In this document: positions 7,962 to 17,239 of the stretch, piece after piece | Position numbering within the stretch: position 1 is the stretch's first letter | Layout: every line of letters starts with the position of its first letter | Assembly (NCBI RefSeq): GCF_900445255.1 | Contig: NZ_UAPU01000007.1 | Span: 822,001 to 886,000, forward strand | Reading direction: 5' to 3' | Source of the DNA: Anaerobiospirillum thomasii | GTDB lineage: Bacteria; Pseudomonadota; Gammaproteobacteria; Enterobacterales; Succinivibrionaceae | DNA: 64,000 bases | The notes under the pieces: generated by a model | The model's database searches: none | Seen by the model: the letters and a program-made list of their open reading frames with translations, nothing else | What the model was told of the DNA's origin: nothing | Made by a program: the position numbers and the translations under genes

Positions 7962-9692
7962 ATGAACAAAAAGATCTTCAAATCCATATTATTTGCAGCA
8001 GTGGCAGTAATGCTGCTGTGCATGTCCACCCTGATCCTCATTATGCACAATACCATTGTGCATAATGAGCAAAAAAGAATAGAAGGCTTTACCTCCTTTT
8101 TAAGCCATGTAGTCAATGCCGATGGTGAGGGCGTACTTGACAGCTTCTCTGGCAAGGAATATCGCATCACATTGATTGATGACAAGGGCGTGGTCATTTA
8201 TGACAACAGACGCGATCCATCAAAGCTTGGCAATCACAGCTCCCGCTATGAATTTATACACGCCAAGGAAGGTGAGATTGTAAGCTCAAGCCGTCTGTCC
8301 CCATCATTTGATGTAAAGACCTATTATTTTGCCACACGCCTTAAAAACGGGCATGTGCTCAGAGTAGCCGAGAATCTGGACACACTATTGTCAGTCTCCT
8401 ACGACCTGTTTGTATATTTTATAGTCATTATTGTAGCTTTAAGTATTATCTGTGCCATTGTGGCCCGCCATGTATCAAATCTTATTGTAAAACCTTTAAA
8501 TGACATCAATATCAATGATCCTCTTGCCACAGATCTCTATGATGAGATAAAGCCTTTTGTCACCAGGATTGTCAAACAGCAAGAACAGATTGACGGTGTG
8601 ATAAAAGAGCTTGAGAGGCGCAACAATGAATTTTTAATTATCACCAAATCCATGTCAGAGGGCCTGATCCTGCTTAACAAAGATGGCATCATCATCTCCA
8701 TGAACAAGATGGCTCAAAAGATTTTCAATGTCTCTGATGAGTGTATAGGCACAAGCTTTTTGTCAGTGGATAAGGATAATTATGCACGCAATGTTTTTGT
8801 CTCTGGCAAGAAAATCAGCAGACGCAGTACTGAGTTTTCAAAGCTTGATCATGACTATCAGATCCACTTCAATCAGATTGTCATAGACGGATCTTTAAAG
8901 GGCTATGCCATGCTCATTATTGATGTCACTGACAAAAACCGCGCTCAAAGACAAAGACAGGAGTTTACAGCCAATGTCTCACATGAGCTTAAAACGCCTC
9001 TGCAGTCGATTATTGGCTATGCCGAGCTTATTGAAAACGGTATTGTCAAAGATTCAGACATTAAAACCTTTGCCGGCAAGATAAGAACACAGTCATCCCA
9101 TCTTGTAACGCTGATTGAAGATATTATTTTTCTCTCGCGTCTTGATGAGGGACTGATGGTAAGCATTTTTGAAAATATCAGCATGTATAAAATCTGTCAT
9201 GAGATTTTTGATGCACTATCACTCAAGGCGCAAAAGCGCAATATAAAACTTGAGCTTGAGGGCAATGATATTATCTTCAGTGCTGTCTATCGCTATATAC
9301 ATGAGGCCATATACAATCTTTGCGACAATGCCATCAAATACAACAAAGACGGCGGCTATGTCAAAGTTATCTTAAAAGAGCAGGAAAAGAAAATTATCAT
9401 TACGGTCAAGGATTCAGGTCTTGGTATTCCGCCTGAGCATCAGGAGCGCATCTTTGAGCGCTTTTACCGTGTTGACAAGAGCCATTCACGCCAGACAGGC
9501 GGCACAGGTCTTGGTCTGTCTATTGTCAAACGTGTGGTGCTCTTTCACAAAGGCAAGATTAAACTCAAATCCTCAGATAAAGGCTGTGAATTTATTATCA
9601 CCCTAAATCGCTCCCGCATTATGGATATGGTAAGAAAGAGCAAGGCACAGCAGGAGCTTGAAAAGGCAACTCTTGAAAACAAGGCTCTATAA
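7962..9692 (+). CDS. phoR: PhoR, phosphate-regulon sensor histidine kinase
   Basis: The kinase has 576 residues. In order it shows a membrane segment near residues 7-27, an extracytoplasmic sensor domain of about 115 residues, a second membrane segment near 145-168 (VYFIVIIVALSIICAIVA), a PAS-like domain (~220-320), the HisKA phospho-acceptor in FTANVSHELKTPLQ (His near 341), and an ATPase domain with NLCDNAIKYN, DSGLGIPPEH and GTGLGLSIVK. E. coli PhoR is shorter (431) and lacks a large external sensor domain; this architecture is more like the PhoR type of Gram-positive bacteria. A perfect 15-bp inverted repeat lies inside the coding sequence at 8037-8069. Confidence 0.88.
   Translation: MNKKIFKSILFAAVAVMLLCMSTLILIMHNTIVHNEQKRIEGFTSFLSHVVNADGEGVLDSFSGKEYRITLIDDKGVVIYDNRRDPSKLGNHSSRYEFIHAKEGEIVSSSRLSPSFDVKTYYFATRLKNGHVLRVAENLDTLLSVSYDLFVYFIVIIVALSIICAIVARHVSNLIVKPLNDININDPLATDLYDEIKPFVTRIVKQQEQIDGVIKELERRNNEFLIITKSMSEGLILLNKDGIIISMNKMAQKIFNVSDECIGTSFLSVDKDNYARNVFVSGKKISRRSTEFSKLDHDYQIHFNQIVIDGSLKGYAMLIIDVTDKNRAQRQRQEFTANVSHELKTPLQSIIGYAELIENGIVKDSDIKTFAGKIRTQSSHLVTLIEDIIFLSRLDEGLMVSIFENISMYKICHEIFDALSLKAQKRNIKLELEGNDIIFSAVYRYIHEAIYNLCDNAIKYNKDGGYVKVILKEQEKKIIITVKDSGLGIPPEHQERIFERFYRVDKSHSRQTGGTGLGLSIVKRVVLFHKGKIKLKSSDKGCEFIITLNRSRIMDMVRKSKAQQELEKATLENKAL
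8037..8069 (+). repeat. Perfect 15-bp inverted repeat inside phoR
   Basis: CTCATTATGCACAAT (8037-8051) is followed by ACC and then by its exact reverse complement (8055-8069). In mRNA this would be a strong hairpin about 75 bases after the phoR start codon. The sequence is also translated (LIMHNTIVHNE) at the end of the first membrane segment. Confidence 0.9.
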
Positions 9693-9709
9693 TACTCTAA
9701 AAGACAGTT

Positions 9710-9745
9710 AATTATATGCAGCTTTGCGCTGCATATAATTTTAAT
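9710..9745 (+). terminator. Terminator after phoR
   Basis: Perfect 13-base arms, AATTATATGCAGC (9710-9722) and GCTGCATATAATT (9728-9740), enclose a 5-base loop, with TTAAT after the stem. It sits 18 bases after the phoR stop. The T run is short, so efficiency is uncertain. The region from here to the next terminator (9746-9963) shows no gene I can support. Confidence 0.7.
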
Positions 9746-9963
9746 ACCCTGTACATCATTACCATCTTTAAATAATCCTCTTTTATAGCATCACTCTTAT
9801 ATCCTGCATCCTTTATTGTCTCTTTGCTCAGGGCTGCAGTGCCCCGCTGCGCTACAGTTATGGGCAGATTAGGGATAAAGATCTTTAAGACTGTATAAAG
9901 CAAACTTTGTGCAAACATCAGGCTTTGATATATTTTTGCCTGTACCTTTGCCTTTTATGAGAT

Positions 9964-10004
9964 AAAAAAAAGACACACATAAATGGAGAACACGTGTGTC
10001 TTTT
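9964..10004 (-). terminator. Terminator of the flrBC operon
   Basis: Arms AAAAGACACAC (9968-9978) and GTGTGTCTTTT (9994-10004) enclose a 15-base loop. On the minus strand the stem is followed by a run of seven T. It lies 33 bases downstream of the flrC stop. Confidence 0.8.
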
Positions 10005-10036
10005 CAGTCTAGTTCTTAAAGATAGAGTTAAATCGT

Positions 10037-11482
10037 TTAACCTGGAATAATCATGCCCTCATCGCGCATCTTGGCAATTTTATAGCGCAGAGTTCTTGGT
10101 GATATTCCAAGCTTGTCAGAGACAGCCTGTCTGTTGCCTCTAAATTCAATAAGTGCATCTAAAATGGCCTGAAATTCCTGCTGCTTTAAACTTCCACCTA
10201 GGTTTTCAGGTATTTTCTGATTGCGCAGTGCCTCATCGGCGCTGTTAAAATTAGCTGAGCTAAGATCAGATCCTCTGCTGTCATTGTCAAAGGTCTGAAC
10301 CTGTCTTATATCAAGCTTCTCAAGAGCTGCTGTAGCGGCATCTATATCCTCAAGGGCTACAGACTCATCTAATATAAGAGCATTTTCATCAACTATGTCA
10401 TTAGATAAAATCAGAGCACGCTGCATGACATTGTCAAGCTCGCGCACGTTGCCAGGCCAGCTGTAGGCCATCAGTTTGGCCATTGCCTGACGGCTGAGCT
10501 CTGGTATGGCTCTTTGGGCATCTGTGGCATGACGCTGTAAAAAGAATTTAGCTATAGGCACAATATCCAAAGGTCTTTTGCAAAGAGGCAGCCAGCGCAG
10601 TGGGAAAACATTGAGACGATAGTACAAATCTTCCCTGAATTTATTCTCGGCTACAGCCTGTTTTAAATCTCTGTTTGATGTGGCAATAACTCTGACATCA
10701 AGGGCTATGGTCTTGCGTGAGCCTAGTCTTTCGACCTCTTTTTCTTGCAGTACGCGCAAAAGTTTAGCCTGCAGACTCAAGTCCATCTCGGTTATTTCAT
10801 CAAGCAGTATGGTTCCCCCCTGAGCCTGCTCAAATTTACCAGGACAGGCCTGAACTGCTCCTGTAAAGGCACCCTTTTCATAACCAAAGAGTGTAGATTC
10901 AAGCATAGTGTCCGGAATGGCGGCACAGTTTATAGCTATAAATGGACCTGAGGCACGCTCTGAGTGATCATGTACATAGCGTGATAATACTTCTTTTCCT
11001 GATCCTGAAGGTCCTGTAATCATAACAGTGGCATCTGTGGCTGCCACCTTAAGAGCCAGCTGCAGCAGATTCTCAGTTGAAGGATCTGCAAAGACAGGCT
11101 CTCTTTTAACCACACGGTTGACAGGTACATAGCGTGACACCTGATTTAATAAAACCTCAGGTGCAAAAGGTTTAGCCAGATAGTCGATGGCGCCGTCACG
11201 CATGGCGGTCACTGCTCCGTCGATATTGGCATATGCTGTCATTAAAAGTACAGGCAGCTGTGGATATTTTTCACTGATGGAGCGTAAAAGAGTATGTCCG
11301 TCCATACCGCCCATCTGAATATCAGAGATAACCATATCGATCTTATGTGATCGCAGAAGCTCCAGGGCATCCTCACCTGAAGGAGCCTCTATACAGGCAT
11401 AACCTGTAAGCATCAGCGTATCGACTATGGCCTCGCGTAACTGATTGTCATCATCTACTACAAGGATCTGACTCTGATTCAT
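10037..11482 (-). CDS. flrC: FlrC, sigma-54-dependent flagellar response regulator
   Basis: This NtrC-family activator of 481 residues acts with RNA polymerase sigma-54. The receiver domain has Asp54 (VISDIQMGG). The AAA+ domain has Walker A GPSGSGKE, the sigma-54 contact GAFTGA and Walker B GGTILLDEITEM. The C-terminal Fis-type helix-turn-helix is in NRQAVSDKLGISPRTLRYKI. Pairing with an FlrB/FleS-type kinase identifies it as FlrC/FleR, which in Vibrio and Pseudomonas switches on middle flagellar genes (hook, basal body). AAGGA precedes ATG 11482, 28 bases after flrB. Confidence 0.88.
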   Translation of the reverse strand: MNQSQILVVDDDNQLREAIVDTLMLTGYACIEAPSGEDALELLRSHKIDMVISDIQMGGMDGHTLLRSISEKYPQLPVLLMTAYANIDGAVTAMRDGAIDYLAKPFAPEVLLNQVSRYVPVNRVVKREPVFADPSTENLLQLALKVAATDATVMITGPSGSGKEVLSRYVHDHSERASGPFIAINCAAIPDTMLESTLFGYEKGAFTGAVQACPGKFEQAQGGTILLDEITEMDLSLQAKLLRVLQEKEVERLGSRKTIALDVRVIATSNRDLKQAVAENKFREDLYYRLNVFPLRWLPLCKRPLDIVPIAKFFLQRHATDAQRAIPELSRQAMAKLMAYSWPGNVRELDNVMQRALILSNDIVDENALILDESVALEDIDAATAALEKLDIRQVQTFDNDSRGSDLSSANFNSADEALRNQKIPENLGGSLKQQEFQAILDALIEFRGNRQAVSDKLGISPRTLRYKIAKMRDEGMIIPG

Positions 11483-11510
11483 ATTATTATATCCTTATCT
11501 AACCTGTCTC

Positions 11511-12539
11511 TTATGCTACGTTCTTGCTGTCTGTCAGCGCGTTACTGGGATGGGTTATGGTTTCATAAGTTGGTATCTCAATGGTGAAGATAGTATCGTA
11601 TACATCACCTGAACTTAGAATTACTCTGCCCTGATGCACCTTAGCCACGGCTGAAACCACAGCCAGACCCAAGCCTGTGCCATTGCTCTTTGAGGTAAAG
11701 AATGGCTCAAAGATCTGCTTGGCCACTTCATCAGGAATTGATGGGCCGTCATTGGCCACACTAAAGTAAATCTTGCTGTCATCTTTTTTCAATGACACCA
11801 GAACATTCTTGGCACCTGCCTCAACGGCATTGGCCACTAAATTGGATATGGCACCGCATAAGGCCACGTGATTGGCCAGTATGGTCATAGGTCTGTCACC
11901 TATGTCAGTGTGCAGTGTGGCATTGGTTCTTGCCAGAATTGATACGACATTGGAGCAGGCCTGCTCAATGACATCAACAGCATCAATTTTAGATACAGTC
12001 TGCTCACCGCTTCTTGCAAACATTAAAATATCATTGACCTGTGACTCTAAAGCCTCAAGGCGTGACATAAGTTTTTTCTGAAATAAGGTGCGGGCACTAG
12101 TTTGCAGCTTGGCATTGCCAAGATTTGCAGCATAGAGCATGGCTGCAGATAATGGGGTTCTTATCTGATGAGCAAGAGAGGCTGCCATTTTACCTAATGA
12201 GGATAATCTCTCCATATGTGAAATCTTATCCTGCAGTACACGTGTCTCTGTAAGATCTGTCATCTGTACCAGCTGTCCTTTAGTCAATGGCACAGTAGTT
12301 ACAGATACTCTCTTGCCGTCACGGGTCGAGATTTCATGTCCATCATCGGCACGTGGCTTGAAAACCTCGGCAATAACCTCAATCCAGCGGCGACCCTCAA
12401 GGCGCTCCTCACACAGAAGGTTCAAAGCTCCGTTATTGGCTCTTTTGATCATGCCGCGTTCATCAAGCACAATAATAGCTGAAGGTATTTTTTCAAATAC
12501 ATCAGCCATGAGCTTGGCATCATTCTCATCAATAAGCAT
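11511..12539 (-). CDS. flrB: FlrB, cytoplasmic flagellar sensor histidine kinase
   Basis: The 342-residue kinase has no membrane segment: a PAS-like domain (1-90), HisKA with SSLGKMAASLAHQIRTPLSA (His near residue 124), and an ATPase domain with NLVANAVEAGAKN, NDGPSIPDEV and SNGTGLGLAVV. The AHQIRTPLSAA sequence around the phospho-acceptor is typical of the FlrB/FleS family. It phosphorylates FlrC, whose gene follows. A GGGGAGAG ribosome binding site precedes ATG 12539, and a sigma-54-like promoter lies just upstream. Confidence 0.88.
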   Translation of the reverse strand: MLIDENDAKLMADVFEKIPSAIIVLDERGMIKRANNGALNLLCEERLEGRRWIEVIAEVFKPRADDGHEISTRDGKRVSVTTVPLTKGQLVQMTDLTETRVLQDKISHMERLSSLGKMAASLAHQIRTPLSAAMLYAANLGNAKLQTSARTLFQKKLMSRLEALESQVNDILMFARSGEQTVSKIDAVDVIEQACSNVVSILARTNATLHTDIGDRPMTILANHVALCGAISNLVANAVEAGAKNVLVSLKKDDSKIYFSVANDGPSIPDEVAKQIFEPFFTSKSNGTGLGLAVVSAVAKVHQGRVILSSGDVYDTIFTIEIPTYETITHPSNALTDSKNVA

Positions 12540-12571
12540 ATTGCTCTCCCCATTTTATTTTTACACCTTCT

Positions 12572-12593
12572 TTCAAAAACCATGCCACATGGT
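12572..12593 (-). promoter_or_regulatory. Candidate sigma-54 promoter of flrBC overlapping a dyad
   Basis: The minus strand reads TGGCATG-GTTT-TTGAA (12587 to 12572), against the -24/-12 consensus TGGCACG-N4-TTGCA, with the right spacing but A instead of C in the -12 GC. A perfect dyad ACCATG-CCA-CATGGT (12579-12593) overlaps the -24 element. The implied start point gives a leader of about 20 bases containing the flrB ribosome binding site. Sigma-54 control of flrBC is known in Vibrio; its use here is inferred. Confidence 0.35.
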
Positions 12594-12753
12594 GTAATTT
12601 ATTGATATTTAACTATATTTTTTAGATTTTAATTTTTGTCATAGATATCAAAACGATACATGTCAATTTTTTAACATGCAAATCGCAACTTTTACATGCA
12701 CAGCTTTATGACCCTTGCTTTATATGCCACAATCTAAAAAAGGAAGGTGTGCC

Positions 12754-14409
12754 ATGCATGTTATCTTAAATCTGCTCTCTGGCGTTGCGCTCTTGGCCTT
12801 TGCCATACATGTCACCAAAAAAGGTGTGTTAAGAGCCTTTGGCTATAATATAAATGCAAGTATCAAAAGAGCTCTTGACTCAAGACTCTGGCCTCTGCGT
12901 GCCATGCTCTCTGGTGTCTTTACCACTTTTTTAGTCCAAAGCTCCAATGCCACAGCCCTTTTAGTCTCATCCTTTCTCTCAAAAGGCCTGATAAGCCTCA
13001 GCCCTGCTCTTGTGATAATGCTTGGGGCCGATCTGGGCACGGCCCTTATTGCCCGTGTGCTGACCCTTGATATATCTGTTATTCAGCCTGTCTTTTTGCT
13101 AACTGGCTCCTTTTTTTATCTCTACAGCAAAAAGACCCTGTCGGGGCGTATAGGTTTTATTCTTATTGGTCTAGGTCTTATTCTGCTCTCATTAAGTCTT
13201 ATCATGGAGGCTGCCCGCCCTGTTCTTGAAAATGAGGCTACTAAAACCATACTGCAGACTGTAAATGGCATACTGCCGGCTGCCTTTATCTTTGGAGCTG
13301 TACTTGCCATAATCTGCTATTCATCTCTTGCCGCCGTGATTCTGACAGCGCTTAGTGCCTCAAGCGGCATACTTGATCTGCACACAGCACTTATTGTAGT
13401 CGTTGGTGCCAATTTAGGCTCCTGTGTACTTGAGATAATAGGCTCTATAAGCTGTGGTGTGCAGGCCAAGCGCGTCATGCTTGGCAATACCATGTTCAAA
13501 ACCACCATAACTCTGACTCTGCTGCCTTTTCTTGAGAGTGTGTCAGGCTACATGATCCTTTTAGATTCGACCATGGATGCCATCTTATGGTTTCATGTGC
13601 TCTTTAATCTTTGTGTCTGTGTACTGCTTATGCCTTTTGTCTCAATCTATGCCAGGCTGCTGCAGTACATTCTGCCAGATCCCAAAGATACACATGATAT
13701 TAAAAAGCCAAAATATCTTGATAGCGCTGCTCTTGAGACCCCATCTCTTGCCATATCCAATGCCATACGCGAGACCATACGTCTTGGCGGCTATCTGCAC
13801 GAAATGCTCTATCTGCTCTCACAGAGTATTGAGAGCAAGCAGGAGATGCATCTTAGCGCTTCTGAAAAATCAAAACATATTGAGGCTCTTGGCAATGAGA
13901 TTAAAAAATATATAAATGATATTGAATTTGAAAATGACGAGCATCTGACTTTAAAGTGGCATCAGACGCTAGCTAGCGTCATACACTGCATGCAGGCCAG
14001 TGAAATCATACTGCGCACCATAATTGAAGTTGAGCAGTTAAATGCAAATCCACAAGATAGCATACCGCAGTGCTCACGCTCTGATCTGCTATCTCTTACC
14101 CATGTGTTAAATGAAGATCTTTCCTTTGCGCTCAATGCCTTTATGACAGGCAGCAAGGAGGATGAGGCCATGGTTATGCTGCGCCGAGAGGAGTACAAGG
14201 CCTTAATTGAAAAATACTCTTTATCCCAGCTTACCTTTTTAACACACAACAGCTCAAGCTCTGCCGATATCTCGGCCTTTGTCATGATGCTGCTCTCACA
14301 GCTGCGTCAGCTTGACAATGTCTTTTGCTCCATAGCTGTCTCAGGCTTTGCAAGAAAAACCTTCAAACATCATTTTGACACTAAGACTCTTGATAACAAA
14401 AAACCATAA
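12754..14409 (+). CDS. Na+/phosphate cotransporter with C-terminal PhoU-like domain (YjbB/NptA type)
   Basis: This is a type II Na/Pi cotransporter family protein, 551 residues. The membrane half (residues 1-310) holds the inverted family repeats with the SSNATALLVSS and VVGANLGSCVLEI loops. The last ~220 residues are helical and PhoU-like (KSKHIEALGNEIKKYINDIE). E. coli YjbB of this type can export phosphate; direction here is not known. ATG 12754 is chosen because AGGAAGG lies just upstream, whereas in-frame TTG 12715 and ATG 12724 lack a site and add a poor N-terminus. The nearby pst-pho locus makes a role in phosphate balance likely. Confidence 0.85.
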   Translation: MHVILNLLSGVALLAFAIHVTKKGVLRAFGYNINASIKRALDSRLWPLRAMLSGVFTTFLVQSSNATALLVSSFLSKGLISLSPALVIMLGADLGTALIARVLTLDISVIQPVFLLTGSFFYLYSKKTLSGRIGFILIGLGLILLSLSLIMEAARPVLENEATKTILQTVNGILPAAFIFGAVLAIICYSSLAAVILTALSASSGILDLHTALIVVVGANLGSCVLEIIGSISCGVQAKRVMLGNTMFKTTITLTLLPFLESVSGYMILLDSTMDAILWFHVLFNLCVCVLLMPFVSIYARLLQYILPDPKDTHDIKKPKYLDSAALETPSLAISNAIRETIRLGGYLHEMLYLLSQSIESKQEMHLSASEKSKHIEALGNEIKKYINDIEFENDEHLTLKWHQTLASVIHCMQASEIILRTIIEVEQLNANPQDSIPQCSRSDLLSLTHVLNEDLSFALNAFMTGSKEDEAMVMLRREEYKALIEKYSLSQLTFLTHNSSSSADISAFVMMLLSQLRQLDNVFCSIAVSGFARKTFKHHFDTKTLDNKKP

Positions 14410-14440
14410 AAAATGCAGGTTGTATAACCTGCACCTTTTT
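14405..14440. terminator. Bidirectional terminator between the Na/Pi carrier and glgP
   Basis: Arms TGCAGGTT (14414-14421) and AACCTGCA (14426-14433) enclose a GTAT loop. T runs follow on both strands (CCTTTTT on plus, TTTTTT on minus). It serves the converging carrier and glycogen phosphorylase genes. A second hairpin, CAGGAGG/CCTCCTG at 14452-14470, sits between it and the glgP stop. Confidence 0.8.
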
Positions 14441-14477
14441 ACAATATATGACAGGAGGTCATGCCTCCTGCTGTAGA

Positions 14478-17069
14478 TTACTTGACGCCTGTAATTACAT
14501 CAATTGACTTGATGTTCCATACATTGTTTACATAATCCTGAATAGATCTGTCAGAGCTGAATTTACCCATGGTAGCTGAATTTATAATAGCGGCACGGGC
14601 CCAGGCCTTCTGATCTTTGTAAAGCTCCTGAGCTCTCTCATGAGCCTGTACATATGAGGCAAAGTCAGCAAGAACCAGGAATGGATCGCCGCCGTCAAGC
14701 AGTGATCTCTTGATAGATGACAGAGCACCAGGATTATTTGGTGTGAAGTAGTCAGTATCAAGCCAGTCAAGCACAGCCTTAAGATCAGGATTTGAATTGT
14801 AGTAATCCCATGAATTGTAGCCGCGGCTCTTGAGATCCTGAACTTCCTGTACAGAAAGACCGAAGATAAAGTTGTTCTCAACTCCAGCCTCTTCAACAAT
14901 CTCAATATTGGCACCATCCATAGTACCTAAGGTAAGAGCTCCGTTCATGGAGAACTTCATGTTTGAAGTACCAGATGCCTCATAACCTGCAGTTGAAATC
15001 TGCTCTGAGATATCGGCAGCAGGAATAATGACCTCAGCTAAGGAGACACGGTAGTTTGGTAGGAAGACTACCTTGATCTGATTGGCAATGCGGTGATCAT
15101 TGTTGATTCTCTCACCTACAGCATTGATTGCATAAATAATATCCTTGGCAAGTGAATAGGCAGGAGCTGCCTTGGCACCGAAGATAAAGGTCTGTGGCAC
15201 AATCTTAAGCTGTGGGTTTGCAAGCAGCTGTCTGTACAGATAGAGAATATAGAGCAGATTCAAATGCTGTCTCTTGTACTCATGCAGACGTTTTACCTGC
15301 ACATCAAACATAGATCTTGGGTTGACATCAATTGAGGTTAACTGCTTAATCTTGGTGGCAAGAGCTTCCTTGTTGGCAAGCTTTACCTGCATAAAGCGCT
15401 TCTGGAAAGCCTCATCATCGGCATAGTCAGCCATCTTGCGGCACAGCTCAAGCTTAAGCGGCCAGTCCTTGCCTGAAACCTCGTTGTAGAGCTCGGCAAG
15501 ACCCTTGTTGCAGGCGAGAAGCCAGCGGCGTGGAGTTACACCGTTGGTTACGTTGCAGAACTTGTTTGGCCACAGCTGAGCAAACTCTGGGAAAAGATTT
15601 TCCTTTACAAGCTTGGAGTGAATTGCAGCCACGCCATTGACACGTGATGAGGTGATAACAGCAAGGTGGGCCATTCTGATCTGACGGCATGGACCTTCCT
15701 CAATGATTGAGAGCTTGGCCTTGATGTCGTCACGGCCAGGCCAGCGGGCCTCAACTTCACCGTTTAGGAATCTGTAGTTGATCTCATAGATGATCTCAAG
15801 GTGACGTGGCAGTAATCTTTCAAACAGATATACAGGCCATTTCTCAAGAGCCTCTGGCAGCAGAGTGTGATTGGTATAGGCAAAGCACTGCTGTACAATG
15901 CTCCAGGCCACATCCCACGATACACCCTCTTCATCAACTAAAAGACGCATCAGTTCAGGAATGGCAACTACAGGGTGGGTGTCATTGAGCTGAACAATGT
16001 TCTTGGCGGCAAATTTGCCATAGTCATGGTGATGGGCGCGGTTGTAGCGGCGCAGAATATCACGCAGTGAGCAGGCGCAGAAGAAGTACTGCTGAGTTAA
16101 ACGCAGCATCTTGCCAGCTTCGGTTGAATCATTTGGATATAAAACCTTGGAGATGGCTTCTGCTGATGCCTTTTCCTCCTGGGCATCCACATAGCCGCCT
16201 GCATTGAATACGTCCCAGTTGAATGACTCGGTGGCACGTGATTCCCAAAGACGCAGTACAGTGATGGATGAACCTCTAAAGCCAACTACAGGAATATCCC
16301 AAGGCACTCCTTTGATAACGTGGGCAGGGTGCCATACCTTGCGCATGGCGCCATCTGGAGCCTGCTGCTCCTCGACATAACCGCCAATTGGCACATTCTG
16401 TACAGACTCAGGACGGCAGACCTCCCAAGGACAGCCATACTCACGCCATGAATCAGGACGCTCAACCTGACGGCCCTCTCGGATTTCCTGACGGAACAGA
16501 CCGTTCTCATAGTGAATACCATAGCCTACAGATGGGTAGTTTAAAGTAGCCAGAGAATCGATAAAGCAGGCAGCAAGACGGCCAAGACCGCCGTTGCCTA
16601 AAGCCATGTCTGGCTCCTCATCACAGATCTCATTGATATCCTTGCCAAGAGCTGCAAGTGCATCCTTGATTCTCTCGTAGAGATCTAAATTGCAAAGATT
16701 GTTTACAGTCAGACGACCCATGAGAAATTCTGCTGACAGATAGTGTACAGCACGTGAATCCTTCTGGGCATTGGTGTACTGTGTCTGAGTCAGTCTTTCA
16801 AAGATAAACTCATTGATGGTGGCAACCACTGCCTGCCACCAGGCAAGCTTGGAGGCCTTTTGTGTTGAAGTACCGATGGAGGTGTGCAGATGATGCACAA
16901 TGCGATCCTTTAACTCCTCCACACTCATAGTAATGCCTGAGGCAAAACTTGCAGAATCCTGAGTCTTGACTTCTTCTTTTACCACTGCTGTTTTTACTGT
17001 ATTTGCACCTGTACTTACATTTTTACTTGCTGTATGTTTTCTAAATTTAGCGCTGTTATTGGTAGCCAT
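14478..17069 (-). CDS. glgP: Glycogen/maltodextrin phosphorylase
   Basis: The enzyme uses phosphate to release glucose-1-phosphate from alpha-1,4-glucans. Motifs include the active-site region NGGLGRLAACFIDSLATLNY, QLNDTHPVVAIPELMRLL, VKRLHEYKRQHLN and the pyridoxal-phosphate lysine in EASGTSNMKFSMNGALTLGT. At 863 residues it is about 50 longer than E. coli GlgP; the extra N-terminus (residues 1-47) is Thr/Lys/Ala-rich and looks unstructured. ATG 17069 has AGGAG 6 bases upstream, so the extension appears to be translated. Sequence alone does not separate GlgP from MalP; no glg or mal genes are adjacent. Confidence 0.9.
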   Translation of the reverse strand: MATNNSAKFRKHTASKNVSTGANTVKTAVVKEEVKTQDSASFASGITMSVEELKDRIVHHLHTSIGTSTQKASKLAWWQAVVATINEFIFERLTQTQYTNAQKDSRAVHYLSAEFLMGRLTVNNLCNLDLYERIKDALAALGKDINEICDEEPDMALGNGGLGRLAACFIDSLATLNYPSVGYGIHYENGLFRQEIREGRQVERPDSWREYGCPWEVCRPESVQNVPIGGYVEEQQAPDGAMRKVWHPAHVIKGVPWDIPVVGFRGSSITVLRLWESRATESFNWDVFNAGGYVDAQEEKASAEAISKVLYPNDSTEAGKMLRLTQQYFFCACSLRDILRRYNRAHHHDYGKFAAKNIVQLNDTHPVVAIPELMRLLVDEEGVSWDVAWSIVQQCFAYTNHTLLPEALEKWPVYLFERLLPRHLEIIYEINYRFLNGEVEARWPGRDDIKAKLSIIEEGPCRQIRMAHLAVITSSRVNGVAAIHSKLVKENLFPEFAQLWPNKFCNVTNGVTPRRWLLACNKGLAELYNEVSGKDWPLKLELCRKMADYADDEAFQKRFMQVKLANKEALATKIKQLTSIDVNPRSMFDVQVKRLHEYKRQHLNLLYILYLYRQLLANPQLKIVPQTFIFGAKAAPAYSLAKDIIYAINAVGERINNDHRIANQIKVVFLPNYRVSLAEVIIPAADISEQISTAGYEASGTSNMKFSMNGALTLGTMDGANIEIVEEAGVENNFIFGLSVQEVQDLKSRGYNSWDYYNSNPDLKAVLDWLDTDYFTPNNPGALSSIKRSLLDGGDPFLVLADFASYVQAHERAQELYKDQKAWARAAIINSATMGKFSSDRSIQDYVNNVWNIKSIDVITGVK

Positions 17070-17239
17070 TGATTACTCCTGAACTTAGAGAGTGTTATAT
17101 TAAATCTGCAGGTAATACTTTTGAGTCTACCCTGACATAGACAGTTTTTTATTGTAATACAATTGTTGATAATTATCTTTTTAATTTGCTTATTTATCTT
17201 ATTTATCTTATTTATGCTTATTTTTTTCTCCCCTTTTGT

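Noticed and set aside
9712-9918. 68-codon minus-strand open frame between phoR and flrC
   Set aside because: It has no ribosome binding site, its 3' end lies over the phoR terminator hairpin, and it shows no recognisable domain.
12715-12753. TTG/ATG starts upstream for the Na+/phosphate cotransporter
   Set aside because: No ribosome binding site precedes them, whereas AGGAAGG precedes ATG 12754.
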